Assembly: GCF_031143425.1 (NCBI RefSeq) | Contig: NC_090445.1 | Location: forward strand, 820,668,817 to 820,732,816 | DNA: 64,000 nt | Direction of reading: 5' to 3' | DNA from: Pleurodeles waltl | Lineage: Eukaryota > Chordata > Amphibia > Caudata > Salamandridae | Part shown: piece by piece, positions 47,800-59,729 of the stretch | Layout: every line of letters starts with the position of its first letter | Numbering within the stretch: the stretch's first letter is position 1 | Notes under the pieces: generated by a model | The model's database searches: none | Told to the model about the DNA's origin: nothing | Seen by the model: only the letters and a program-made list of their open reading frames with translations | Translations under genes and position numbers: made by a program

Positions 47800-50700
47800 G
47801 TCAGTGAACTGCTCTTCCACCGCGTAGCTCCACGGGTAAGTGAAGCCCCTCTGTTCCCTGAACTCTGACCTCTGTCAGTAGTTCAAGGCCCTCCTCCACC
47901 CGCAGACTTCTGCCTGCGCCTCATCCATGGTGTCTGGTGGGAGAGCTCTGTACTTCTGCTGGGCTGCCCTCTGCCTCTTTTTTCTTTTTTCCTAGTTTTT
48001 CCTTTGTGTTCTGTTTTTCTGTGCCTTTCGCTTTCTGCTTCCTTCTATCTTTTCCTTGTTTCTCTTATCTCTTGCTTCGCTCTCTCTCTCTCCCCCCTCA
48101 TTCTCTCTCCCAGCCGCTGCTGCCCCCGTGGCCCACCCCCCTTTTTCACGCCGTTCCCGCCTCCCAACTGTCTTCTCCTCCCCCCCTCCCTACTTAATGG
48201 CAGCTGCTGTGTGGCCACGCCTAAGGCAAGCCTGTCTGCGCCCCTCCGCGACCTGCCTTCGACCAGCGCCAGGACCCCTGGAGCTCCCGTCCACCGCCAC
48301 TACGCATCAGCAGCTCTCATCGCACTCAACCCAGGACACAACAACAACTGTAAGCAAGCACCACCATGCAACACCAAGGGACCCTTCACCTGTCGCCACT
48401 GCAAATTCACCTGCCTCCATCACTCAAGCCCTCCCCCCGAAGACCCACAAAACAGAACACAACCTCAGATGTATCCTGATCAACACTCGCTCCATCCACA
48501 GGTACGACATCGAACTCTGGAACCTCATTGACGCCACGTCCCCAGACGTCGCCTTCCTCACAGAAACCTGGCTTAACCCCTCTTCGGCTCCAGACACCAC
48601 TATTGCCATCCCAAATGGCTACAAGATCATCCGCAAAGACTGCATGAACAGCCCTGGGGGAGGCATCGCCATCGTCCACAAAGACTCCCTACGTCTCTTT
48701 ACCAGCACCAAAGACTCCAAAACCAACATGGAGCTCCTCCACTTCCAGATTGGAACCAACCCTAACACCACTCTGCGAGGCACCCTTATCTGCAGGTCGC
48801 CAGCCCCCACCCCTCATTCTGCGACACAATCGCTGACATCACCACCACCCACGCGCTCGCTTCCAAGGACTACATACTCCTCGGGGACCGCAACTTCCAC
48901 CTGTAGAACGCCAATGACAACAACTCCACGACACTGCTCGAAAACCTTGCCAACCTCGGACTCAAGCAACTCATCACCTCGCCCACCCACTCCGTCGGAC
49001 ACACACTCAACCCCGTCTTCTCCATCAGCAACCACATCTCTATCAGCCACGTGACCGAACTCCAATGGACCGACCACCACTGTTTCCACTTTACCTTCAA
49101 CAAATCCCCCGACCGACACCACTCTCACCTACCACCCCGCAGGAGCTGGAACAAGATCACCAAGGACCAGCTACTCACCAGCCTCAACAATTCACCCCTC
49201 CACCCCCTCCAGATGACACCAACACAGCTGCCCGGGACCTTATCAACTGGATCTCAGACTGCGCCAACACCTTAGCCCCCATTAATAAACTCTCCAACAG
49301 GCGCTCATCTAAGAAAGCCAGCATCTTCACCCCAGCCCTCAAGGAGTCCAAACAAAACCGCAGATGCCTCAAAAGGAAATGGAGCACCAACAAGACCACC
49401 ACCAACCACGAAGCCTTCAAAAAAGCCTTAAACACACACCAACAACTCATCAGAACCACCAAGAGAAACGCCTTCCAGGAACGCATCAACTACAATGCAC
49501 ACAACAGCAAAGAACTCTTCACAATCATCAGCGAACTGACCAACCCCTGACCAAACTGTACAGACAGCCTCCCATCACAAGAACTGTGCAACAACCTCTC
49601 CACCTACTTCCACCTCGAGATAGCAGACCTCTGCTACAGTTTTCCAACCCAAGACTATCCTACGCCCAGCACTGTCATAGCCTCCACCAAAGCTCTACCA
49701 AACCCCCATGATCTACTCTGTTGGGCCAACATCTCCGAGGAAACCCTCGACTTCATGAAATCCATCCACTCTGGCTCTCCCTCCGATCCCTACCCCCCAC
49801 CACATCTTCAACAAAGCGAGTAGCACCATCGCACTCAAGCTCTGGCCCATCATCAACTGCTCCTTCGAAACTGCCACCTTCTCAGAAATCTGGAAATACA
49901 GTGAAATCAAGCCCTTACTGAAGAAACCAACTGCAGACCCAGGCGACCTCAAGAACTTCCAGGCCATCTCTTTACTCCCCTTCCCAGCCAAGGTCATCGA
50001 AAAGGCTGTCAACAGACAACTCACCAAACACATCGAGCTCTACAACATCCCTGACCCCTCTCAGTCTGGCTTCCGGAGCAACCACAGCACTGAGACCGCC
50101 CTCCTCGCATCCTCCTACATAGGGGTGAGACCACTGCTCTCATCCTCCTCGACCTGTCCGCCGCCTTCAACACCATCTCCCACCGCACTCTAAGTACTCG
50201 TCTCCACGATGCCGGGCATCCGAGATAAGGCACTAGAATGGATCACCTCCTTCCTCTCTGACAGAACCCAAAAAGTCTGACTACCCCCCTTCTACTCAGA
50301 GGCCACCAAGATCATCTGCGGCATCCCGCAAGGCTCCTCTCTGAGCCCCACTCTCTTCAACCTCTACATGGCCCCCCTAGCTACCATCGCCAGACACCAC
50401 ACACTCAACATCGTCGACACACAGCTAATCATCTCCCTCACCAACGACCCACACACAGCCAAAGCCACACACAGCCAAAGCCAACTTCCACAACTGAATG
50501 AAGGCAGTCGCCGCATTGAAGGAGAGCTGCCTCAAGCTAAATACCGAAAAAACAGAAGTCCTTGTCATCAGCAACAACCCCTCAGCATGGGACATTTCCT
50601 GGTGATCCACAGCCCTCGGAAGCACTCCAGCCCCCACTGACCACGCCCGCAACCTCAGATTCATCCTGGACTCATCACTCTCGATGAACCGTCAAGTCAG

Positions 50701-51345
50701 CGCAGTCTCCTCTACCTGTTTCAACACCATGCACATGCTTCGGAAGATCTTCAAATGGACCCTTACCGAAACCAAAAGAACAGTCACCCAGGCCCTTGTC
50801 AGCAGCTGCTTGGACTATGGCAACGCACTCTATACCGGAACCACCACCAAGGTACAAAAAAGACTACAATACATCCAGAACGCATCTGCCCGTCTCATCA
50901 AGAATGCCCCCAAACACAGCCACACCTCCGCCTTACTGCACTGGCTCCCAATAGACAAGAAAATTGCATTCAGACTTCTCACCTATGCATACAAAGCCCT
51001 CCACAATGCCAGCACAGAATACCTCAACCAAAGACTCCACTTCTACACGCCCACCAGACACCCCCGCTCCGCCGACCTTGCCGCCGTCACATGCATCCAG
51101 AAGGCCACAGCCGGAGGAAGGTCCTTCTCCCACCACGCTGCCAAGACCTGGAACCCCCTCCCGATCCACCTCAGAAGATCTCCTACGCTTTCTCAATTCA
51201 GAAAGGACCTAAAAACTTAGCTCTTCACCTGATCCCCTCTTACCTTCACTTACTGCTCTCCCCCCCTCTTCCCCCCCCCCCCCCCAGCGCCTTGAGACCC
51301 TAACGGGTGAATAGCCGTGCTTTACAATTACTTGACTGATTGATA
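47800..51345 (+). mobile_element. Long L2/CR1-like LINE, decayed
   Basis: A pyrimidine-rich 5' region (about 47960-48200) is followed by the single polyprotein of an L2/CR1-type LINE. The APE endonuclease (48450-49100) shows CILINTRSI, DVAFLTETWL (catalytic Glu) and GGGIAIVHK, then after a shift TELQWTDHHCF with the closing Asp-His pair. The linker follows at 49200-49550. The reverse transcriptase shows AISLLPFPAKVIEKAV and SQSGFRSNHSTETALL (49960-50110) and GIPQGSSLSP (50320-50350). At 50407-50424 the catalytic YADD box reads NIVDTQ, with one Asp missing. The C-terminal domain is the best-kept part (50684-51220, 178 codons). The 3' end has GCCTTGAGACCCT and TTGACTGATTGAT. Frameshifts and the lost Asp make it inactive. 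Confidence 0.88.
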
Positions 51346-52153
51346 ATTCCACTGGCCCTGTTTATCGTGCATCTGAGATACTCTATAGTAATGACGTGCA
51401 CCAAATCCAGGGGAGCACTCTAGCTTATCAAGTCTCATATCTCATATGCAAGTCATAGACAGGGGAATGAAAGAGGTGTTCCCTCTACATACTGTTTTGG
51501 TGCCTTCAAACATCTTCTGCTCCCCAGTTCCTCATCCATTCTCGGATGCCCTGTGCTAGCCTTATACTCGGGGAGTCTGCAGGAGGGGGTGTGGACCTAT
51601 CCGGTGTCATGTCCACCACACAGATGTAACCTCCTCCCAATACCATTGGGACCTGTGTGTTCACAGACTACAGGTGTCAAAGACTCGGGAACTGTGTCTT
51701 GCCCGCATATGGAGCAAATATACAACCCATTGTTAATTGTATCCCGTTGAGTCCCCCAGTACAAAGACATATCGCCCCTGTCTGTCAGTGGAAACATTAG
51801 TGGATTCAAATGGCACTCCTCCTAGGTTTATTCAAATCAGTGCTCTCCTGGAGAACAAAGAGCACCTTGCGGTATATAATTAACTACTCCATCTCCTTCT
51901 CAAATGTTCACTTCCCCTTTGACCAGGTGCGTCTCCTGGAGAATTGCCACGTCTACTCCCCTTTGTCTCAAGTAAACCAGGGCAGTGCCTTAAGCTTAAT
52001 AACTTGTTACTACCCATTCTAAATCCAAGAAATAATTACATTTTCTGGTTTCTTTCCCAACTACAATATATGTCCTTTGTACCTGGTGCGGAAATTTAGT
52101 GCAGCTATGTAATCTGCCCACTAATATTTGGCATTGTGTGTGGTGTTTTGCAG

Positions 52154-52249
52154 GTGTATTTTTCTACAAACAACACCCAATAAAGCAAGTTGACATTCTA
52201 GGAATTGTGGTTGATAAAAGAGAGAAAGAGAATTTTTACCGCTATGGAG
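52154..52249 (+). CDS. STN1: STN1 second coding exon, start of OB-fold
   Basis: This 96-base exon is bounded by TTTTGCAG at 52146-52153 and by the donor GTAAGA at 52250. It enters in phase 1, completing a Gly codon with the last base of the 36940 exon, and leaves in phase 1. It encodes a segment containing [10 protein letters not shown] and then FYRYGG; human STN1 has HPIKQVDVLG and FYSYGV at the same place, the first strands of the OB-fold that binds single-stranded DNA and TEN1. The last G would join the next exon to give the Val/Gly of the VDDSTG region. Length and phase match what joining to 36940-37066 requires, so both exons belong to one gene with a 15,087-bp intron. The following exon was not found before 64000, so the next intron probably exceeds 11.7 kb. 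Confidence 0.93.
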
Positions 52250-52259
52250 GTAAGAAATC

Positions 52260-54580
52260 ATTTATCTTATCGTTTAACTCCTTCAAAGTAGATCATATTG
52301 TTTTAAAGTAGCTGTTTTTTTCCAAAACCTGTGGTCGATTAAAACATACTAAGAAGCAACTGTAGAAAAACAAAATAAGTGAGAGGTGTAAGTGATTGAA
52401 CCAGTACTTCTTTGCCACTGGGAGTTACTCTGGGTAGCGTTCCATTGCATTGTTTTTTTTTTTTAGCTTGTCAATGATATCACACCAGACCACATGTAAA
52501 TCGGAGACGACTGTTCCCGGAAATAGGAGTCCATCACAAATTTCCAGACCGTCTCCCATTTGCACAGGTACACCGGCAACACTGCCTGGTTTTCGGCCGT
52601 ATTGGTCTCAGCAGTACGTATGAGCACTAGCCCATGACTCGAGAGACGTGAGACGTTACCTGCCATTTTTAAATTTGACTTTACATTTTAGGGTTCATCC
52701 AAGACTGATGAGAAATGGCAAACATGGTGGAATCAACTTTTCCGATGTTTAGAAGGATTCTCTAATGTTTGTTCATTCATTGTTTTCTTCCACTAGCCGG
52801 AGGTTATCCATTGCAGGCTTGTTCCGTCCCGGGTGCTTTATGAATTAAACCTGAATATTCGTCAGATTTTAATTGAGTATGATTAAAGTAATAAGTTAGC
52901 AGAAGTAATATTTGCATCACCTGGAAGGCAATAAGTACGTTGTTGCTGGTTACATCAACTTTGTACCAGTCGAGTCCCTCCCTTTCTTTCAGCTCTCACC
53001 CATCGTTTTTCTTTAACATTTGCAGTTTGTTCCAAGAGTTCCTGCTTTTACTTTCAGGCCGCTGCCAACTTGCCGCGCCCTTCCGCAGCTTCAGTCAAGC
53101 CTCTCGCACAGTAGCTTCGGTGTTCCTTAGATTCGCCGTTGGACACCAAACTCTGCTGTTCAGTCCTTGTGTTATAAAAAAATTTAACAATGGGCGCTGT
53201 TGGCTACTCAGAAAGCAGAGTTTCTTAAAATAAGCATTCTACCAAGGTTTACAATCTATTTATGTCAGAATATGTTTTGCAAACAGGCACACTAAGAAAA
53301 TAAAACACGAGTGACTCAAACTCTCCTATTTCAAAATGTTGACCTCACTGTGATTCATTAAGATGCTACGTGCCAAATAATGGAGACGAGGTTTTGAAAT
53401 CGACGTGGAAAATATCGGCTTGTCTATTTCTGGAGGGGAGGAGAGCTAGAGATAGGCCTGTGAATGAGACCTTGAAGTACTTCAACGACGTTGATCATTG
53501 CAAAGCTGGTCATTGCTTTGTGTATGGGATGAATGACCCAGTGCTTTACATTATTAGGATATCAGAACTCACCAACGAGTTCCCTGACCATATAGAGAAG
53601 CAAGGCCAAAGGCCTTTATGAGGTAATGGGACTCCGAGATAACTTGCAATATTCCTTTAATGTACAGCAGGGGGCACTTTATTCCGTACATACATGTCCA
53701 CACCATCACCTTTCTCACACACCCCTTAAATGGTTTGTTGCTCGTTCATATTATAACGATAACATGTTTGCAAACTTGAAGAGTAAAAGTAGAATCTCTT
53801 GTGCAAAAAAAGTAGTTAGATATTTTGCGCAAAAAGATATTAGAATTAGTTTAATACAAATCTAAGATTAAGAGAGGCACTGTAACTTCCAATTTGTAGA
53901 GATAGGCAGAGAGATTGTATCTTTTCTATGGTTACCTAAGGCGCACAAAAAATAAACATGCTGTCATAATTACCTCCTTTCTGCTCTTCACTATTCAGCT
54001 TGAAAAAAAAGCAGGAGGACAGAAAGCCATTTTCCATTTTTGTTGTTTAAACTGTAGCTTTAATTATGAGTCATGTCCTGTCCTGCCTTTTGCGCTGGCT
54101 GTTGGCTCTGGCAGCAGGCTTGTAACATCAGAACTCAACTGTAATAAGGTCTTACAGTTGAGTGGCTTTGTCATTTAGGAGAATGGGTGGGTCTCAAGCG
54201 TGTGTAATAAGGAACTGAAAAACATGTTTTTATACACGAATCCCAGGATCACAAGTATTATAAAACGTATTCTTTGATCAACTTTCCTGAGCTCCGTGTC
54301 CGCCTCAATTTTCATTTGTTGACATCCGCAAAAGGGGGTTAATTCACTTCCCAAGTTCAGGGTCTTCCCAATGAGTTCGATACTTAGATGTTTTTCAACT
54401 AGGGATTTACTTGCCATTTATTTTTCATAGCATTGGCTATGTGGTTTTATAGTAAGGGATACAATTTCCCAGTACTTGAGATGATCAACTTTTGAAGCAG
54501 ATTTTTCATTAAGCTAGTCCCACATTAAACTGTGGTATTATAATCGAGACCGAGCTGAGTGACATCAATCGCGAGGACTC
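52260..54580. other. STN1 downstream intron, unassigned sequence
   Basis: Between the 52154-52249 exon and the LINE at 54.6 kb I see no further exon and no recognised repeat. In particular no block encoding the expected DDSTG...NC.CW continuation of STN1 was found. Confidence 0.4.
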
Positions 54581-54584
54581 TTCT

Positions 54585-54601
54585 CCCCCCCCCCCCCCCC
54601 C
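54585..54601 (+). repeat. Poly(C) run
   Basis: There are 17 consecutive Cs just upstream of the L1-like fragment. Length may be unreliable because such runs are hard to sequence. Confidence 0.85.
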
Positions 54602-54604
54602 AAC

Positions 54605-56045
54605 TCCACCCCCCACTGTCCCCTTCAATTGCACAGACGCTCAGTCTTAATGTCTGAATTCGGGGACCTGGCTGATAAGGAAATAGTATACCTGGGAAAA
54701 CACTCCAGGCCAGACGATAATCGAGGAGAATGCCCTGGTCATACTGTGGCATGGCTAGTCCAACCCAATCACCTTAGTGGCTACATCACTATGTTACATT
54801 CCATACTGGTGAGATAATCTTGGATACGGCAAGCATAATGGCGCAATTTCTATGCTATAATGAACGGTTATACTTCTCCTGCACGATGAGCCACTCAGCG
54901 GGGATTGTGGATTATCTTGCGCAGATCAGAATGGTGAAGATCACTGATGGTCAACAGCGCTTTTTAAGTGAACTTGGCTCCTGTGAAGAAATCATCCAGG
55001 CCATAAATGCCCCAGGTGGATCTAAAGCCTCTGGCCTGGATGGCATCATGGGTGCTTTCTATAAAGCATATAAACACCTATAACTACATATCTCCTCAAC
55101 ACGTATGTGGAATCCCTTGAAACAGGCACCCTGCCACCTTCATTGCGAATGGCCATCTTCACGTTCCTTCTGAAGCATGGGAAAGACCCCCAACTATGTA
55201 TCTCCTACTGCCCTCTCCCCCTTCTCAATCTGGATAATAACACTTTAGTTAAGGCCATTGCCACTTGACTGTTCCTCTTAATATAGCAAATAAATCTCCC
55301 ATTCAGGCAGGCTTTGTTCCCCACCTCATTAAACCTGCACATGATATTTGCTGTGCTAAATAGGCTGTCTCATGGGACCCCTAATGCCGTTGCCCTATTA
55401 GATGCCAAAAGGCATTTGATTCCTTGAAATGGTCCTTCCTGAGTGCCACATTGGCCGAACTAGGCCTACAGTTTCATCTAACTGACTATGCTCCTTTACT
55501 CCAGCCCTGTAGCCCGACTGTGAGTAAATGGATCAATCACAGGCCCTTTCACTGTGACTAGAGGGACTAGGCAAGACTGCCCTTTATCTCCACTCCCCTT
55601 TATTATCGTGATAGATCCCATTGGTTCACCACCTTTTACTATGCATGTATGCAGATGACATACTACTTTTTATTCACCACCCCTCTGATAATCTCCCACC
55701 TTTAATCTGTGAAATTTTACTTTTGGAGACCTCTCCGATCTACACATAAACTGGGCTAAATCAGAACTCTTCTCACTTACTGACAGCACACAGAATGTTG
55801 CCATAGAATATTCCCTAACTTGGAGTATCAACTCCACTAAATACTTGGACATACATCTACACAGGAAGAAATATCAGATTCTCTGGCTTAACTTTGGGTC
55901 CGCCATCGATAAACTATCTACACAAGTAGACTGCTGGATTAAGCTCCCCCTCTCTATGGCAAGACATGTGGCTATTATTAAAATGGTCATCCTCCCTCAT
56001 TTCCTATACCTCTTTTTCAAAATTCCCATGCCGCTGACACAACAT
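54605..56045 (+). mobile_element. L1-like LINE fragment with intact YADD codons
   Basis: The + strand reads an L1/Tx1-type ORF2 reverse transcriptase: EEIIQAINAPGGSKASGLDG at 54985-55044, a finger block, then after shifts YADDILLFI with the catalytic Tyr-Ala-Asp-Asp codons at 55648-55659, and MARHVAIIKMVILPHFLYLF at about 55956-56016, the thumb-proximal block. Stops and frameshifts throughout make it non-functional. The 5' part (ORF1 and endonuclease) is absent. It stops near 56045, where an opposite-strand LINE begins. Confidence 0.8.
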
Positions 56046-56049
56046 TGCG

Positions 56050-58140
56050 CAGCCACCTACTGCGGTAAGTCTATTAAGGAAAGTGTTAAGTTGGATATTT
56101 ACACACTTTTGCAAAATCTTTGTTGCCGCAGGCAGTAGTGAAACGGGGCAGAAATTGGCTAAAACCTCTGGGTCTGCGTTGACTTTTTTTTGGGATAGGG
56201 AGAGCACTGGCTCTTTTCCAGGCCGTGGAGATAGTCCCTGTTTGGAGTGAGGCTGAAAACAACTCCTGATATGAAGATGCACCTGCCACCGTAAGGGTGG
56301 CCTTTGCTTTGGGATCGACAAAGCTAGTGTCAGTCTTAAAAATGTCCTTACTGTCATTGTCAGCTTCTGAAATTTGCTGAGTATAGAAAGAGCAGCCTGC
56401 TATATTAATGTTCTTTTGATACACATGGAGGGCCATTTTAAAACAGATTTTATCCTCCTTTGTATAGTGACGATGCCACACTCGCTCAAGCTTTTTACAA
56501 GCTGTTCTCTCCGGTGCCAAATCCTGAATAAACCATCCATCCAAGCGTGTATTGCACCCATTCCTGGTGGACTTCACAGATACTGAAGAGTTGGCTGCTT
56601 TTAGGAGCCGCTCTGAAATTGCTCTGTCACAGGCATGTACATTACTCAGCAACACCGGTCTAGATGTGTCAAGGGCATTTTTTAGATTAGGAAGCCAGAC
56701 CTTATTCCAAGATCGTAGTCCCTGATCGAGCAAAAGTGTGCTTCTCGCCACTGCGACCAGCCCGCTTGAACTGAGTTTTCTCTCTGGACCTCTGTATTGG
56801 AGAAAATGCCGTCTATGGCATGTCCAGCTATGTGTGTGGGGCCCATATCCACATATTTCAGGTTAACAGAGGCTAAGTCTTCCAGGAAAGCGTGGACACA
56901 GGCTTGTTTGCTTTCTCCAACTGGGCATTAAAATCCCCTGGAATCGTAATATTTGCATAGTTTATGCCGATTGGAGCCAAAACTTGGTCCAAGGAAGCCA
57001 AAAAGTCAACTGCATAGCCAGAGGGCAATAAACTAACAACCGAGAGAACAAGTGATTGGGATTGGGGGGAATGCTGAGCCCAAGGGCTTCAGCACCCTTA
57101 AGTTAATTCAGCCTAAATGTTTTACACTTGAACGACTGTTTAAAGATAATAGCTACCCCCGACCCCTTTCTTACTCCTCATTCATCCAGTTCTCACTTAG
57201 GAATAGTGTATCCATGTATTTCCCTCTAGCAGGTTAAAAATATCCAGTGCAAGCGAACGTTGATCAAGGCGGCCTTAAAGGCCAACAGGCTCAGAGCAAG
57301 AGTCCCCAGGCTTAAGTTTGAGTTCATAGTGAGGGGCCAACTCTGCTTGCAATAAGCACAGGAGGTAGGCCCCTTGCAGTCTTGCAGAAGCGGGGAATAA
57401 CCTGTACTCCCCTCCTCCCTTGTATCTTTTAATGTAGACGATAAGTACCTTAATCTCTGGTTGTTGTCTGTGGTTGGTCTGCCATAATGGCTTGTGCTGG
57501 CTATGGCCGGGTCCCAGACCGGCAAGAATGTAGCTTGTTGAGAAGGGAATCAATAATCAGACAGTAGCAAACTACAGGCCCTTACAGGAAAAACTAAGTG
57601 CACTAAAAACTCTTAGAAGACAGGCGATAGATCATCCAAAAGGCTTCAGGAGGAAGCCCAAGGATGAGGCAAATGCCCAAGCAGGCAACAAACTGTAACA
57701 AAGAAACTTTGCTACGCACTGAGCAGTATGCCTAACATTCTTATACAATATACTTCTACTGGAACAGGAAGGCAAAACCAGCCATTTAAGATTGGATTAG
57801 TCAAGGAAAATGAAGGAGGGTCTGCTGTTTTCTCCAAAGTAAAACCATCTCTCCTTTTCTAGCCTGTCTCCCATTCCCTGACACAACCAATGGCTACAAG
57901 AAGCAGGGCCAGACGAAGTGCACCGCCACCACCATATGGAAAATTCAAAATACTGTGAGTCCCATGAGTGGTGCATAGGGAGCGTGGACCTATACTGACA
58001 GCAAAGCATGTCCACAGGGAACATGGAAATGAGTGGGCAGCAGCTCTGAATAGAACTTGTTTGACCAGAGCAAGATGTTCCGACCCAGCTGTGCCATTCT
58101 GAAGCTGTGCTCCACCCCTCCTCTGCCCAGGCATCCAAGG
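56050..58140 (-). mobile_element. CR1-like LINE, endonuclease to early reverse transcriptase
   Basis: Read on the minus strand from high to low coordinates: an endonuclease fragment with SENWMNEE and a GRG-type block (about 57090-57200), PSGYAVDFLASLDQVLAPIG and ITIPGDFNAQLE (about 56920-57030), GPTHIAGHAIDGIFSNT (about 56790-56850, ending in the endonuclease substrate-binding part), then a 221-codon linker frame (56086-56751), and SLLPAATKILQKCVNIQLN (about 56085-56145, start of the RT fingers). The rest of the RT is missing at the junction with the + strand L1. The part above 57.55 kb (including a 113-codon minus frame at 57797-58138) may be the 5' end of the same element but was not recognised. 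Confidence 0.75.
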
Positions 58141-59580
58141 CAGGTGCGCAGACCCCGGCCCAGGTCTGTAACAGTGTCCTTTTAAGACATTACCTTCAAC
58201 AATAAATTAATGCTTTGAATTGACCACGCCGGGTTGTGTTGAAGAACAATATAACTTTTCAGGAATTTGCTTCCGTTTAGCAGCCTTAAAAACAAAGCAG
58301 ATGTTTGCCAGCATCACTCAATCAAATTGCAGTTGTAAAGGGCACGGCCGCTTCATAATAGTCGTCCCGGAGCTAATAGCAAGAGAAACGACCTGACCTC
58401 TAAAACGACTTCTCTGAATATAGAATAATGGTGTCCAAGGCAAAGCAAAATTGCTTTAAAAAATGCAGACATACAAGTATCCCTAGGACCAGGATAAGCA
58501 TGAAACGTCCATTACTAATGAGTGTTCCATGAAGCTGAACTTGTGCTTTGACCTGATGTAGTGTTTTATTTAAAATGGGTACTTGCTCTTTCAGATCATT
58601 AGCCAGCTTCTCCTTGAGTACGAGACAAACCTACAGAACAAGTGTATGCCTGGGAAAACATCTGCACAAAGATAAGGGAAAGTAAGAAAAAGATGTAACA
58701 ATGGCAGTTTGTTTTAGGAGGGTACAGCAGCCCAACGTTTACAGTAAACAGAGACTCCAATAGTCTGAAATAAACTATATTCAAGTATTTGATATCGTAA
58801 AAAAGATAACTCACAAATATATCAGGGCCCCTGATGTGACCTGATGTTGTTGTGAGGCATCCTCTCCATGGCTATGTGGTTCCATGCTGCCCACCCAGTG
58901 TGTGTGATGTACTGGAATGTTGATGAGGGCTTGAGTGGGGAGAGGGTCAGTTAGTGAGAGTGGGTGAGCAGTAGGATGCTGCTCGGGGCGGGGCATTTAC
59001 CCATTTACTTAATTACTTATAACTTGTAACCTAAGCGACTTTATCTTAATAAATCTACACCCTAACGAACATAACTGGGTACCTGGCTTCCTGCCTACAA
59101 GAGCGATATCTTTATTTACAACAGCCTAGCAGAATCTAAGACGTGCTGCATTAGACACATAGAAGGTGCCACTAAGCCCATAATAATACCACCAGTCTGG
59201 CTTAAATGGTAGAAATGGTTACAAGACTTGTGGGGAACGCATCCATTCACAGAGCCCTCCAGTTAGATCCCTGCAATGAAATGCTCCACCTGATGGTTTT
59301 GTAAATACCTAAATATTAAGGTCTGCCCCCTCTTACACTTCTTGTGTACCTTTTTACGTCAAGCCTAGGAGCGGCTTTAACTGTAGTTAGCTGTATCATT
59401 AGCCACATGTTTCTTAAAAAATCATAATGAAAATCTAATAAAATAACACTGAGCACAATAAAACATAGTAAAAGTATGTATTTTATTTAAATAATTTTGG
59501 AATATGTGTGGGGGGGTGTGCGCACGCGCATGGATGGGTGTCTGTGCGTGAGCAAAGAACAGATTCACTCTCAGTTCGAA
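58140..59580. other. Unassigned sequence
   Basis: Nothing recognisable. Confidence 0.3.
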
Positions 59581-59589
59581 GATGATCCA

Positions 59590-59651
59590 ACTCTCTCTAT
59601 CTCTTTCTCCCTCTTCCTCCCTCTTGCTCTCTCTCTTTCTCTCTCTCTTGT
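59590..59651 (+). repeat. CT-rich microsatellite
   Basis: Impure CTCT/CCCT/TTCT repeats of about 60 bases. Confidence 0.8.
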
Positions 59652-59724
59652 GATCTTAATTATTCGGGGTCAGAAGATAACACCTAAGGGGGAAGGGGTA
59701 AATGCGATGAGAGAAACTGAAATA

Positions 59725-59729
59725 GCCAG
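59725..59729 (+). repeat. Left 5-bp target-site duplication
   Basis: GCCAG is repeated at 62397-62401. Confidence 0.8.

Larger units (their letters stand above)
37067..52153 (+). other. STN1: STN1 intron, 15.1 kb, GT-AG, repeat-filled
   Basis: The intron lies between the two matching STN1 coding exons, with GTATGT at its 5' end and a pyrimidine-rich GCAG at its 3' end. It contains at least four non-LTR retrotransposon copies, tandem repeats and copies of dispersed repeats, each listed separately. The stretches 37067-38270, 46770-46950 and 51350-52150 show nothing recognisable. Expansion of introns by transposable elements is characteristic of salamander genomes. Confidence 0.88.

Noticed and set aside
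53370..53621. 83-codon frame as the next STN1 exon
   Set aside because: It does not encode the expected OB-fold continuation and has no phase-1 acceptor at its start.
56086..56751. 221-codon minus-strand frame as a host gene
   Set aside because: It lies between an endonuclease remnant and a reverse-transcriptase start in the same orientation, so it is the linker part of a CR1-like LINE.
57797..58138. 113-codon minus frame with Trp/Cys/Ser-rich composition as a secreted protein
   Set aside because: There is no signal peptide at its start, it overlaps another open frame on the same strand, and it lies at the likely 5' end of a CR1-like LINE.
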